Origin: Devosia subaequoris
GTDB taxonomy: Bacteria; Pseudomonadota; Alphaproteobacteria; Rhizobiales; Devosiaceae
Length of the DNA: 64,000 nucleotides
Direction of reading: 5' to 3'
Assembly (NCBI RefSeq): GCF_014197055.1
Contig: NZ_JACIEW010000001.1
Coordinates: 744,001 to 808,000 of the forward strand
Of the stretch, positions 46,139 to 55,479 are shown piece by piece (positions within the stretch are counted from its first letter, which is position 1; every line of letters starts with the position of its first letter). The notes below the pieces were generated by a model. The model saw nothing but the letters and a program-made list of their open reading frames with translations. It was not told where the DNA came from and did not search any database. The position numbers were made by a program, and so were the translations under genes.

Positions 46139-47086
46139 TCAGAACGGGCTGTCCGGGAAGTAGAACTGCTCGGCGTTCTCCTGGGTCACCAGCGGCGCAC
46201 CCAGAATGTATTCGCCCTGCACCGGACCATTGGAGGTGAAGTTGGCAACGGTCACGTCCATGGCCGTTGCGATCATGGCAGGCGGATAGAGCACATCGAC
46301 CGGGATCAGGGTGTCGCCATCCATGATGCCCTTGATGACGTCCTTCATGCCAGCGCCACCGACGATGAACATCTCGTCTTCACGACCAGCCTGACGCACG
46401 GCTTCCACCACGCCCATGGCAATGTCGTCGTCCTGCGCCCAGACGCCGTCGATATCGGGGAAGCGCGACAGGAAGTCCTGCATCACTTCGAAGCCATCAT
46501 CGCGGTTCCAGTTGGCGAATTCATCGTCGAGCACATTGATGCCCGAGCCCTCGATACCGGCCATGAAGGCGTCGAAACGTTCGGTATCGATAACGGTCGG
46601 AATACCACGCAGGATCACGATGTTATCGCCGTCACCCAGACGGGTCTTGAAGTACTCAGCGGAAACCGAACCCAGTTCGGTGTTGTTGCCGGCAACATAG
46701 ACGTCCTGGATCGAGGCATCGGGCAGGCCGCGATCGACCACGGTGATGAACGCACCCGATTCCTTGGCCTGACGCACCGGCTCAACCAGCGGATCGGATT
46801 CGAAGGGCAGCACGACAAGCGCGTCGATCTGCTGCACCGAGATCAGGTCTTCGATGTCGCTGGCCTGATCGCCGGGGCTATCGGCAGTCACCAAGGTGAT
46901 GTCAATATTGTCATGCGCAGCTTCGAGGCGCTTTTCAGCTTCCTGGGCATGCCAGTTCAGGCCGCCGGCCCAACCATGAGTTGCGGCTGGAATGGAGACA
47001 CCGATCCGGATCTGATCCTGTGCCACCGCTGCGCCAGCCAGGGCGGTCGTTGCCGCCAGAGCCAGGGTCAATGCCTTCATAGACAT
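46139..47086 (-). CDS. Sugar ABC transporter, substrate-binding protein (CUT2)
   Basis: A 315-residue periplasmic binding protein with signal peptide residues 1-22 (cleavage after AVA). RIGVSIPAATHGWAGGLNWHAQEAEKR is the first lobe, and AQDDDIAMGVVEAVRQAG and DVLYPPAMIATAM mark the second. It resembles ribose/xylose-type proteins, but the ligand cannot be read. ATG 47086 has GGGAGG eight bases upstream. It is the last gene of the operon ATPase-permease-binding protein, an unusual order for CUT2 systems, where it is often first. Confidence 0.88.
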   Translation of the reverse strand: MSMKALTLALAATTALAGAAVAQDQIRIGVSIPAATHGWAGGLNWHAQEAEKRLEAAHDNIDITLVTADSPGDQASDIEDLISVQQIDALVVLPFESDPLVEPVRQAKESGAFITVVDRGLPDASIQDVYVAGNNTELGSVSAEYFKTRLGDGDNIVILRGIPTVIDTERFDAFMAGIEGSGINVLDDEFANWNRDDGFEVMQDFLSRFPDIDGVWAQDDDIAMGVVEAVRQAGREDEMFIVGGAGMKDVIKGIMDGDTLIPVDVLYPPAMIATAMDVTVANFTSNGPVQGEYILGAPLVTQENAEQFYFPDSPF

Positions 47087-47157
47087 GGGTAGTTCCTCCC
47101 TTAAAGTGTGGCGCCACGCGCCGGTTAAGCCCGCCCAAAAGGGCTGGGAATTCTTGG

Positions 47158-48186
47158 TTACTCGGGCTTCTTGGCCCTGCGGCTGGTGTGGAACGAGCCG
47201 CGCTGGAGATAGACAGCCGCCACGATAATCACGCCCTGCACCGCCCCGTTGAGGTAGTTCGAGATGATATCGGTGAGATTGAGAATATTGCCGATGGCCG
47301 TCAGGATCAGTGCACCGATCACAGTGCCCCCGATGCGGCCATAACCGCCCTTGAGCATGGTGCCGCCGATGATCACTGCGGCAATTGCCTCAAGCTCCCA
47401 GAGCACACCGGTGGCCGAAGAGGCCGAGCCCAGACGCGGCACATAGATGATGGTGGCGAGCGAGACGCACAGGCCCTGCAGAATATAGGTCATGGTCCGC
47501 ACCCGATCGACCTTGATGGCCGAGTAGCGTGCGACCTGCTCGTTGGAGCCGATGGCCATGCAATAGCGCCCGAATGCCGTACGGTTCATCAATACCCAGC
47601 CGAGCAACGCAACGATGATGAAGACCCAAACCGGATAGGGCAGCCCAATGAAGCTGTCGTAATAGACCGGCCGATAGATCTCGCGCGCACCGCGATTGAG
47701 CGAGAGCGTGCCGCCATCGGCAAAATAGGTGATCAGCGAGCGATAAATGCCCATCGTGCCCAGGGTCACGATAAAGGCCTCGATCTTGCCCTTGGTGGTC
47801 AGAAACCCGTTGATGAAGCCGGCGCCGATCCCCAGGATCAGCGAACAGCCTATGCCCAGCAGGACTGTCCAGATGGAGGCACCCATGCTGTCGACTGCGG
47901 CATTCATGATGATGATCATCATGCCGGCAATGAAGGCGGCCATGGAGCCAACTGACAGATCGATGCCGCCAGCGGTGATGACGAAGGTGGCGCCGACCGC
48001 GATGATGCCGATAAAGGCGGAGCGGGTCAGCAGGTTGGTGACGTTGCCTTCGCCGAGGAACAGCGGGTTGAGGCTATAGCCCAGGATGATCAGCAGGATC
48101 AGCGCCAGCAGCGGCCCTGCCGTCTTGAGATCGAGCCGGAAGCCCTTATGCGGTTTGCTTGCCGTATCAGGCACTGAGACGCTCAT
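47158..48186 (-). CDS. Sugar ABC transporter, permease (CUT2)
   Basis: A 342-residue permease with about ten hydrophobic segments. TAGGIDLSVGSMAAFIAGMM (about residue 76 on) is the conserved CUT2 loop, and GGTMLKGGYGRIGGTVIGAL the coupling region. The ATG at 48186 lies inside the ATPase gene (20-base overlap); a start at 48195 is possible. Confidence 0.88.
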   Translation of the reverse strand: MSVSVPDTASKPHKGFRLDLKTAGPLLALILLIILGYSLNPLFLGEGNVTNLLTRSAFIGIIAVGATFVITAGGIDLSVGSMAAFIAGMMIIIMNAAVDSMGASIWTVLLGIGCSLILGIGAGFINGFLTTKGKIEAFIVTLGTMGIYRSLITYFADGGTLSLNRGAREIYRPVYYDSFIGLPYPVWVFIIVALLGWVLMNRTAFGRYCMAIGSNEQVARYSAIKVDRVRTMTYILQGLCVSLATIIYVPRLGSASSATGVLWELEAIAAVIIGGTMLKGGYGRIGGTVIGALILTAIGNILNLTDIISNYLNGAVQGVIIVAAVYLQRGSFHTSRRAKKPE

Positions 48187-49708
48187 TTTCCCCACCCTGC
48201 TTGATGCCGGCCGCGTAACGCATGATCTCGGCTTCGGTTATTTCTGCGCCTTCCAGCACGCCGGCCATACGCCCCTGGCGCATGACGACAACACGATGGC
48301 TGAGGCCGATGACTTCCTGCATTTCCGAGGAGATCACGATGATCGCTTTCCCCTCGGCGGCCAGCGCCGCGATGATGTGATAGATTTGCTGTTTCGTGCC
48401 GACGTCGATGCCGCGCGTCGGTTCGTCCATGATGACGATCTCGGGATCGCTCTCCATGGTCTTGCCTAGCATCAGCTTCTGCTGATTGCCGCCAGAGAGC
48501 TTGCCGACCTGTACGGAAGGATCGCGGGCGCGAATATCAAAACGGCGCACGGCGCGGTCCAGCGCCTGGGCTTCGCTGCGGCCATCGAGAAAGCCCATTT
48601 TCAGGTGCTTTTTCAGGGTCAGCAAAGTCAGGTTGGGCTGGAGGCCTGCATTGAGCAGAAGCCCCCGCCCCTTCCGGTCCTTGGTCATATAGGCCAGGCC
48701 CGCCGCAACGGATTTCGAAACGTCGGAATAGTCGGCGGGCGCACCATTGACGGTGACCTCTCCGCCGGTCTTCGCGCTCAGCCCGGCAATAGCCTCGGCC
48801 ACAGCGGTGCGCCCGGACCCGATCAGCCCGGCAAAGCCCAGGATTTCCCCGCGCCTCAAGTCAAACGAGATGTCCGATATGCCCGGCGCCGACAGCCCGC
48901 GCACCGAAAGCACGACTTCAGTGTCGACATCGGGCTCGCGCTTGGGCGGATAGAGATTGGACAGTTCGCGACCAACCATCATCTGCGCGATGGAGTCCGG
49001 CGTCAGGTTTTCTGTGCCCACGGTGGCAATCAATTGGCCGTCGCGCAGCACGGTGACACGATTGGCCAGTTCCATGATCTCATCGAGCTTGTGCGAGATG
49101 AAAATCACCGCCACGCCCTTTGCCGTCAGGCGTCGCACCTGTTCGAAGAGGGTACGGCTTTCCGCGACGGACAGCACGGCGGTCGGCTCATCCATGATGA
49201 TGACGCGGGCATCGCGGCTGATCGCCTTGGCGATCTCGACCATCTGCTTGTCCGCCACCGACAAGGTGTTGATCCGCGCATCCGGATCGATCGGGACATG
49301 TAGGGTGTCCAGGATAGCCTTGGCCTGATCCCGCATCGCCTTGAGGTCGAGGAATGGCCCAGATTTCAGTTCGCGCCCGAGAAAGATCGAGTCCGCAACG
49401 GACAGATGCTCGGCCAACAGCAATTCCTGATGGATCACCACGATGCCCATGGCCGCCGCCTCGCCATTGGGCGGCAGCACGACTTTCTGGCCGTCGTAGG
49501 TGATGGTGCCGGAGGTCGGCTGTTCAATGCCCGAAAGGATCTTGATCAGGGTGGATTTGCCAGCGCCATTCTCCCCAATGATGGCATGAACTTCGCCGGG
49601 GCGGACATCGAAATCGATGCTGAACAGCACGGGGATTTCGCCGAAGGATTTCGAGATGCGGCTGGCCGACAGAATCGACGGCACATTTGCGTCTGGCGCT
49701 TCAGCCAT
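48167..49708 (-). CDS. Sugar ABC transporter, ATPase (CUT2)
   Basis: A 513-residue protein with two ATPase domains. Domain 1 has GENGAGKST (about residue 46) and VIMDEPTAVL. Domain 2 has a degenerate Walker A (GLIGSGRTA), as usual, with LSGGNQQKL and VIMDEPTRGID. First gene of the importer operon, divergent from a LacI-type regulator. Confidence 0.9.
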   Translation of the reverse strand: MAEAPDANVPSILSASRISKSFGEIPVLFSIDFDVRPGEVHAIIGENGAGKSTLIKILSGIEQPTSGTITYDGQKVVLPPNGEAAAMGIVVIHQELLLAEHLSVADSIFLGRELKSGPFLDLKAMRDQAKAILDTLHVPIDPDARINTLSVADKQMVEIAKAISRDARVIIMDEPTAVLSVAESRTLFEQVRRLTAKGVAVIFISHKLDEIMELANRVTVLRDGQLIATVGTENLTPDSIAQMMVGRELSNLYPPKREPDVDTEVVLSVRGLSAPGISDISFDLRRGEILGFAGLIGSGRTAVAEAIAGLSAKTGGEVTVNGAPADYSDVSKSVAAGLAYMTKDRKGRGLLLNAGLQPNLTLLTLKKHLKMGFLDGRSEAQALDRAVRRFDIRARDPSVQVGKLSGGNQQKLMLGKTMESDPEIVIMDEPTRGIDVGTKQQIYHIIAALAAEGKAIIVISSEMQEVIGLSHRVVVMRQGRMAGVLEGAEITEAEIMRYAAGIKQGGENERLSA

Positions 49709-49772
49709 ATCGCGTCTCCTCCCCTGAACCCGGCACTGCTTGATGCGGTGATCATTTGGTCCTGATCGCTGA

Positions 49773-49807
49773 TGTAAAGGTTTTCACGAACCGTGTAAAG
49801 GTTTACA
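49773..49807. promoter_or_regulatory. Twin LacI-type operators before the sugar ABC operon
   Basis: TGTAAAGGTTTTCA (49773-49786) and TGTAAAGGTTTACA (49794-49807) are 21 bp apart, two helical turns on the same face. The second is a palindrome except for its centre. They lie 65-99 bases before the ATPase gene and 111-145 before the regulator. Confidence 0.65.
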
Positions 49808-49917
49808 GTGTTCGAATTCGGTTTATCGCCGGGGGGAGGCCGTAGCCAAAGCCGCGGCGTCTGCTAAAGGCGGAGTGCGCAAGGCTATCAGGCCACGCAC
49901 GGAGGGCGGAGAGCCAA

Positions 49918-50940
49918 GTGCTGCAGCAAAAGCTGGCCACAATCGAAGATGTTGCCGCGATGGCGGGCGTATCTATCGCCACCGTCAGTCGCGCGATCAA
50001 CGAGCCAACCAAGGTGGCCGATGCGACGCGCCGCAAGGTTACCGATGCGATTGCCCGCACCGGCTACACCACCAATGCCATGGCCCGCTCGCTGCGCATG
50101 CGCCGCAGCAATATGATCCTGATTCTTGCCCCCGACGTCGGTGACCCGAACTTCTCCAACATCCTGGTGGGCCTTGAGACCGAAGCCAGCAAGCGCGGCT
50201 ATGGCCTGTTGATCGGCAACACCCAGAACGATCCCAGCCGGGAAACGGACTATCTGCGCTTTATCAGCTCCAACCAGGCCGACGGGCTGATCCTGTTTAC
50301 GGGCCACCTGCCCTTCGGACTGGGCCAGTCACCAGCCGATGCGCGCCTGCCGCCCATGGTGGCGGTCAATGAACCGGTCCTCGGCGAAGACATTCCATTT
50401 GTCGGGGTCGACAATTTCGAAGGCGCGCGTGTCGCGGCGGAGCACCTGATCTCGCAGGGCCATCGCCGCATCGCCTTTGTCGGGCGCGCGCCCAATCGCG
50501 AGATCAACCGGCTGCGGGAGGACGGCTATCGGGCCGCCCTTGGCGGGGCCGGCATCAATATCGATCCGCGCCTTATTATCGACGGCGACGGCACCACGGA
50601 AAGCGGCCGGGCGGCGGCCGAACTGATGTTCGTCCGCGATGCCCTGCCCACGGCGTTTCTCTGCGTCAACGACGCGACGGCCATGGGCGTGATCATCGCC
50701 CTTAATGCCCGCCGCTACGATCTGCCACGGCAATTCTCGGTAATGGGGTTCGACGACATTTCCTTTGCCAGTTTCATCACCCCCTCGCTGACCACCATGA
50801 AACAGCCGCGTCATCGCATGGGGGAAGCAGCGATGGAATTGCTGCTGACACTGCTGGCAGGCGAGAAACCAGGATCACGCGAGGTGCTGCTGCGTGCCGA
50901 ACTGATCCTGCGCAACTCGGTCACGCGCCCACCCGGTTAA
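49918..50940 (+). CDS. LacI-family transcriptional regulator
   Basis: A 340-residue regulator with the LacI helix-turn-helix (ATIEDVAAMAGVSIATVSRAINEP) and a periplasmic-binding-like sensor domain (VMGFDDISFASFITPSLTTMKQP near the end is characteristic). Overall it resembles CytR-like regulators of sugar uptake. The GTG start has GGCGGAG six bases upstream. It is divergent from the importer operon and probably binds the twin sites there. Its stop is three bases from that of the convergent second LacI gene. Confidence 0.9.
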   Translation: MLQQKLATIEDVAAMAGVSIATVSRAINEPTKVADATRRKVTDAIARTGYTTNAMARSLRMRRSNMILILAPDVGDPNFSNILVGLETEASKRGYGLLIGNTQNDPSRETDYLRFISSNQADGLILFTGHLPFGLGQSPADARLPPMVAVNEPVLGEDIPFVGVDNFEGARVAAEHLISQGHRRIAFVGRAPNREINRLREDGYRAALGGAGINIDPRLIIDGDGTTESGRAAAELMFVRDALPTAFLCVNDATAMGVIIALNARRYDLPRQFSVMGFDDISFASFITPSLTTMKQPRHRMGEAAMELLLTLLAGEKPGSREVLLRAELILRNSVTRPPG

Positions 50941-50943
50941 ACC

Positions 50944-51969
50944 TCAGTCGCCGCTGCGCCATTGCGGCTGCGGCTCTGCCAAGGTCTGCAGTTCCTCGAC
51001 CGGCGCGCCATCGATGCGCAATTGCAGCAGCCTGGTCAATTCGACCCCTGCCCCCACAATGTCCTCTCGCACGCTATCAAGGCGCGGGAAAATGGTGGGC
51101 AGGATGCCTGAGGTTTGCTTGTAGATCAGGTGCACATCCCCGCCGATCACGACACCGGCTTCCATAAATCCGCCCAGCAGAGCCAGGGCCCGCATTTCGC
51201 TGTCACAGATAACACCATCGGGGCGGTCCGCGGACTGCGAGAGTTCAATACCCTTGGCGCGCATTTCAGCCGGGGTCAGACTCACGGTGCGTTCGAGCAA
51301 CGTCGTTTCGATCCCGTTGCGCGCCGCGGCCTTGTGAAAGGCCGTGACGATGTTGTGATAGTTTGTGGTGCTGTCATCCCCGATCACCAGCAGCACCCGC
51401 TGACACCCCTTCCCCACGAGCCGCTCCACCGCCTGGGTCGCGAAGACCTCGGCATGAAAATCGTGGTAGGGGTGCGGGGAGAAGAATTCCGTCCGCCCGT
51501 GGCTGACGAAGGGAAAGTCAGCGTCCACCATCATCTGCACCCTGGGGTCGCGTGGTCCGGTATGGGTGATAATCACGCCGTCCGCTGTGCGATTTTCTAA
51601 GATGTAGCGGATGGTGTCGGTGGAATGCCGGTCGAATTCCGGCGACACATTGAGATGATAGGGCGTCCCCTGCAGCGCCTGGCCGATCCCCTGAATCATC
51701 TGGCGGGCGAAGTCGATGGAGTCCTCGGCGCCATCGAGCACCAGGGCCAGCACATTGGTCTTGCCGGTGCGAAGGCGCACGCCCGCCCGGTCCGGGACAT
51801 AGCCGAGTGCCTTGGCGGCGGCAGCCACCTTGTCGCGGGTTTCCTGCTTGAGCGTCGTGCCACCCCGCAGCGACAGCGAGACCGTCGACAGGCTCAGCCC
51901 GGTGGCCTCAGCGATGGTCTTCAGTGTGACGCGCCCCTTGGCCGAAGGCCCGGGCCTGTTCTTGTGCAT
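50944..51969 (-). CDS. LacI-family regulator, probably of the mannosidase gene
   Basis: A 341-residue LacI-type regulator. Helix-turn-helix VTLKTIAEATGLSLSTVSLSLRGG, then a sensor domain with VIITHTGPRDPRV and LVIGDDSTTN. ATG 51969 has AGGGGA nine bases upstream; an ATG at 52035 would add 22 residues outside the family. It is divergent from the alpha-mannosidase gene, and AAGCGCTT, a typical LacI-family core, lies in the gap. Confidence 0.9.
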   Translation of the reverse strand: MHKNRPGPSAKGRVTLKTIAEATGLSLSTVSLSLRGGTTLKQETRDKVAAAAKALGYVPDRAGVRLRTGKTNVLALVLDGAEDSIDFARQMIQGIGQALQGTPYHLNVSPEFDRHSTDTIRYILENRTADGVIITHTGPRDPRVQMMVDADFPFVSHGRTEFFSPHPYHDFHAEVFATQAVERLVGKGCQRVLLVIGDDSTTNYHNIVTAFHKAAARNGIETTLLERTVSLTPAEMRAKGIELSQSADRPDGVICDSEMRALALLGGFMEAGVVIGGDVHLIYKQTSGILPTIFPRLDSVREDIVGAGVELTRLLQLRIDGAPVEELQTLAEPQPQWRSGD

Positions 51970-52081
51970 GCGGCAAAGTCCCCTGAACCCTACATAGCAG
52001 AGCCGGACGTCTGAGTGTACCGAACTCTTCTGCAACGCTGCAACTGCTGCGTTTCCGGAGACTTGAACCGCAGCCTCCCTC

Positions 52082-52092
52082 TAAAGCGCTTA
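52082..52092. promoter_or_regulatory. LacI-family operator core before the mannosidase gene
   Basis: TAAAGCGCTTA contains the perfect palindrome AAGCGCTT (52084-52091), with the central CG that LacI-family proteins bend into. It is 115 bases from the regulator start and 131 from the mannosidase start. Confidence 0.6.
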
Positions 52093-52222
52093 CCAAAAAT
52101 ACTAAATAGGGCCGCCCGCCCGAACGCCACCCGCGCTGCAGCCGATAATTGCAACGTTACACCTGGTATGCTTAGGTGCTGCAAAATGTGAACACAGGGT
52201 TCGCCGGTGCCGGAGTCAAAGG

Positions 52223-55200
52223 ATGACCTATTCCAATCCCCTCTCGTCAAAACTGGGTTTGCTGGACGATGATCTGAAACAAGAGGGCAAGCTGCTGCGC
52301 CTGTGCGCGGATCTGGAAAAGAAGATCCGGACGCCCCTCAGCAATGTGCCATTCCAGTGGCATGTGCAGCGCGCCGATGATTTCTCGGCCGCCGATGCCC
52401 TCAAGGCCGATTGGCGTAGCTGGGAGAAGTTTGGCCGCCACTCGGTCTGGGGCAAGCACCAGGAACACACCTGGTTCGCGGCCGAGATCACCGTGCCCGA
52501 AGCGGCGCGCGGCAAGGTCTTCGTCGCCCACTTTACCAGCCAGTGGCAGGACCGCCCCGGCTCGACCGACCCGCAATGCCTTGCCTATCTCGACGGCCAG
52601 ATCGCTCAGGCGCTCGATGGCAACCACACCGAACTGGTGATCGAGCGTGATGCCAAGCCGGGCAACAAGCATGTGCTGCTGGTCAACGCTTTCACCTTTT
52701 TCGACCGGCCCCTGGTCGGTTTCGAGGTGGATTTCTTCATTCGCAATGAACGCGCAGAAAAGCTCTATTACGACCTGCAGACACCGGTGGATGTCGCCGT
52801 TCTGTTGCAGCAGAACGATCCTCGCCGACACGCGATCCTGAACATCGTGCAGAGGGCGCTGCGGGCTTTGGACCGGCGCGACGGGCATACCGACGCCTTC
52901 GAGGCCGGTCTGCCCGAGGCCGAGAAGATCGCCCAGGAAATCTATGAGCTCGTCGACACCGAAGTGCAGCCGCAGATAACGGCTGTCGGCTCAACCCATC
53001 TTGATGTGGGCTGGCTCTGGCGCGTCATGCACACCCGCGACAAGACCGGCCGCAGCTTTGCCACGGTGCTCAACCTGATGGAGGAGTATCCGCAGTTCGT
53101 CTTCATGTACAACCAGTCGGTGCTGTTCGACTTTCTCAAACGGGACTACCCGGAAATCTGGGATCGGATGATGGCGCGGATCAAATCCGGCCAGTTCGAG
53201 ATCGAGGGCGCCATGTGGGTGGAGCCGGACGTCAATATCGCCTCAGGGGAAAGCCTCGTCCGCCAGATCATGCGCGGCCGCCGGCTTCATCTGGAAAATT
53301 TCGGCGTCGACCCCAAGACCGTGTGGCTGCCCGACACCTTCGGCTATTCGGCCAACCTGCCGCAAATCATGGACAAGTCGGGGCTCAAATATTTCGTCAC
53401 GTCCAAGCTGAGCTGGAACGATACAGACCGGCACCCCTATGACACCTTCTTCTGGCGCGGCATCGACGGCACCACGACCAAGGCGCAACTCATCACCGCG
53501 CAGCGGTATGACAGTGAGCAGATATTCACGACCTATAATGGTGATCTCTCGGTCTCCGAGACCATGGGCGCCTGGAAGCGCTACGAGCCCAAGGCGGCAT
53601 ATGATGAGGTCGTCATGTCCTATGGTTATGGCGATGGCGGCGGTGGCCCGACCCGCGCCATGATCGAGCGCGGCACGCGCCTGGAACGCGGCATCCCGGG
53701 CGCACCCAAGGTCAAGCTCGAAGGCGTCGTGCCTTTCCTCGACCGTCTGGGCAAAGCCATGGATGCAGATCCTGCGCGCTTCCCGGTGTGGAATGGCGAG
53801 CTATACCTGCAATATCACCGCGGCACTCTGACCTCGGTGGCCAAGAACAAGGCCAATAACCGCAATTCGGAACGCCGCCTGCGCGAGCTGGAAATGCTCG
53901 GCGCCATCGCCCTGGCCACGACAGGTCACGCCTATCCCAGCGAGACGCTGGCCGAGTTCTGGGAGTTGGTGCTGATCAACCAGTTCCACGACATCCTGCC
54001 TGGCACCTCGATCCCGGAAGTCTATGTCGACAGCGACGCCGAATATGGCCGCATCTTCTCCACGCTGGATTCGGCCAATGGCCCCTGGCACGCCGCGGCA
54101 CAAGCTGCCACCAAGCCTGGCGAACAGTTGCGCCTGATCAATTTCACCAGTCAGACCCGCTCGGGTCTGGTGCATCTGGGCACCGAAGTCCCTGAGGATG
54201 CGGCACTCGCAACGCCCTCCGGCACCCAGCCGGTGCAGAAGATCACCCGCGCCGATGGCTCCACCGACATCGTGGCGGCGGTCGGCGACATGGCGCCATT
54301 GGGCTGGATCGGCGCGCAGCTCGTCTCGCGTGGGTCACCGGCCGGTACCGAGCTTTCCGTTTCGGCAAGCCATCTCGAAAATGCGCTGATCCGCGTAGCC
54401 TTCGATGAACATGGCGAGATCACCTCGGTCTTCGACAAGACCCGCAATCGCGAAACCCTTGCTCCCGGCGCCAGGGCCAATCGTCTCATTGCTTATGAAG
54501 ATAAGCCAATGGAGTGGGATGCCTGGGATATCGACCGCTATTTCGAGGAACAATCCTGGCCACTGGCCGACGGCAAGGCTGATATCTCGGTGGTCGAGAC
54601 CGGCCCGCACCGCGCCGCCATCCGGGTGGAACGCAGCTATCAGAAGTCCAAGATCATCCAGGTCATTTCGCTGGCAGCCGGCGAACGGCAGGTCGAGTTC
54701 GACACCTTCATCGACTGGCAGGAGCGCGCACAGGTCATCAAGGCGCAGTTCGGTTTCGATCTCAATATCAGTGAAATCCGCTCCGAGATTGCCTTTGGCC
54801 ATGTCACCCGCCCGACCCATCGCAACACCACTTGGGATCGTGCTCGTTTCGAGGCTTCGATGCATCGCTGGGTCGATATTTCCGAGGCCGATTTCGGCAT
54901 CGCCCTGCTCAATGACAGCAAATATGCCTATGACTGCCACGAGCAGTCGGTGCGGCTGACCCTGGTGCGGGGCTCGAGCTTCCCCGACCCTGACGCCGAT
55001 CTGGGCGAACACCGCATCCGCTACGCCATGTTCGTGCACGGGGGCGTGGCCGATCTGGCGGAAATCCCCCGCGCCGCAGAGCGGTTCAACAATCCAGTGG
55101 CGGTTGTCGGTTCGCGCACTGTAGCAAGCTCGACCGCAAGCGAGTTCGCCCGCTTCAGCCTGGCTTCGGTCGACGCGCCCAATGTCACCATCGAGACGGT

Positions 55201-55417
55201 CAAGAAGGCGGAACAGTCCGATGCCATCGTGCTGCGTGTTTTCGAGCACGCCAACATTCGGGCTGATGCGACAATCAGCTTTGGCCTGCCGGTCAAGTCG
55301 GCGCGCATCGTCAATCTGATGGAAGAAGGCGAGGCAGAACCGCTTGAGATCAAGGACAACAGCGTCACGCTCAAGTTGCGGCCGTTCGAAATCGCAACCC
55401 TGATGATCGAGACCTGA
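52223..55417 (+). CDS. Alpha-mannosidase, glycoside hydrolase family 38
   Basis: A 1064-residue cytosolic enzyme with the layout of class C (Ams1/MAN2C1-like) mannosidases: an N-terminal beta domain, a catalytic barrel (about 250-520), a middle domain and a long beta C terminus. Zinc ligands His259 and Asp261 (GSTHLDVGW) and the nucleophile Asp371 (WLPDTFGYS) are in place. There is no signal peptide, so substrates must enter the cell. ATG 52223 has GGAG seven bases upstream. The importer operon that converges on it may supply manno-oligosaccharides. Confidence 0.93.
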   Translation: MTYSNPLSSKLGLLDDDLKQEGKLLRLCADLEKKIRTPLSNVPFQWHVQRADDFSAADALKADWRSWEKFGRHSVWGKHQEHTWFAAEITVPEAARGKVFVAHFTSQWQDRPGSTDPQCLAYLDGQIAQALDGNHTELVIERDAKPGNKHVLLVNAFTFFDRPLVGFEVDFFIRNERAEKLYYDLQTPVDVAVLLQQNDPRRHAILNIVQRALRALDRRDGHTDAFEAGLPEAEKIAQEIYELVDTEVQPQITAVGSTHLDVGWLWRVMHTRDKTGRSFATVLNLMEEYPQFVFMYNQSVLFDFLKRDYPEIWDRMMARIKSGQFEIEGAMWVEPDVNIASGESLVRQIMRGRRLHLENFGVDPKTVWLPDTFGYSANLPQIMDKSGLKYFVTSKLSWNDTDRHPYDTFFWRGIDGTTTKAQLITAQRYDSEQIFTTYNGDLSVSETMGAWKRYEPKAAYDEVVMSYGYGDGGGGPTRAMIERGTRLERGIPGAPKVKLEGVVPFLDRLGKAMDADPARFPVWNGELYLQYHRGTLTSVAKNKANNRNSERRLRELEMLGAIALATTGHAYPSETLAEFWELVLINQFHDILPGTSIPEVYVDSDAEYGRIFSTLDSANGPWHAAAQAATKPGEQLRLINFTSQTRSGLVHLGTEVPEDAALATPSGTQPVQKITRADGSTDIVAAVGDMAPLGWIGAQLVSRGSPAGTELSVSASHLENALIRVAFDEHGEITSVFDKTRNRETLAPGARANRLIAYEDKPMEWDAWDIDRYFEEQSWPLADGKADISVVETGPHRAAIRVERSYQKSKIIQVISLAAGERQVEFDTFIDWQERAQVIKAQFGFDLNISEIRSEIAFGHVTRPTHRNTTWDRARFEASMHRWVDISEADFGIALLNDSKYAYDCHEQSVRLTLVRGSSFPDPDADLGEHRIRYAMFVHGGVADLAEIPRAAERFNNPVAVVGSRTVASSTASEFARFSLASVDAPNVTIETVKKAEQSDAIVLRVFEHANIRADATISFGLPVKSARIVNLMEEGEAEPLEIKDNSVTLKLRPFEIATLMIET

Positions 55418-55439
55418 GGAGGCGCGGGGCCAAGAGACC

Positions 55440-55467
55440 GTCCGGACGCTGCGTTGAGCGCCCGGAC
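55440..55467. terminator. Hairpin between convergent mannosidase and importer genes
   Basis: GTCCGGACGCT (55440-55450) pairs with AGCGCCCGGAC (55457-55467) with one mismatch. There is no T run on either side, so the terminator role is uncertain. Confidence 0.4.
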
Positions 55468-55479
55468 GCTTGGCGAACG

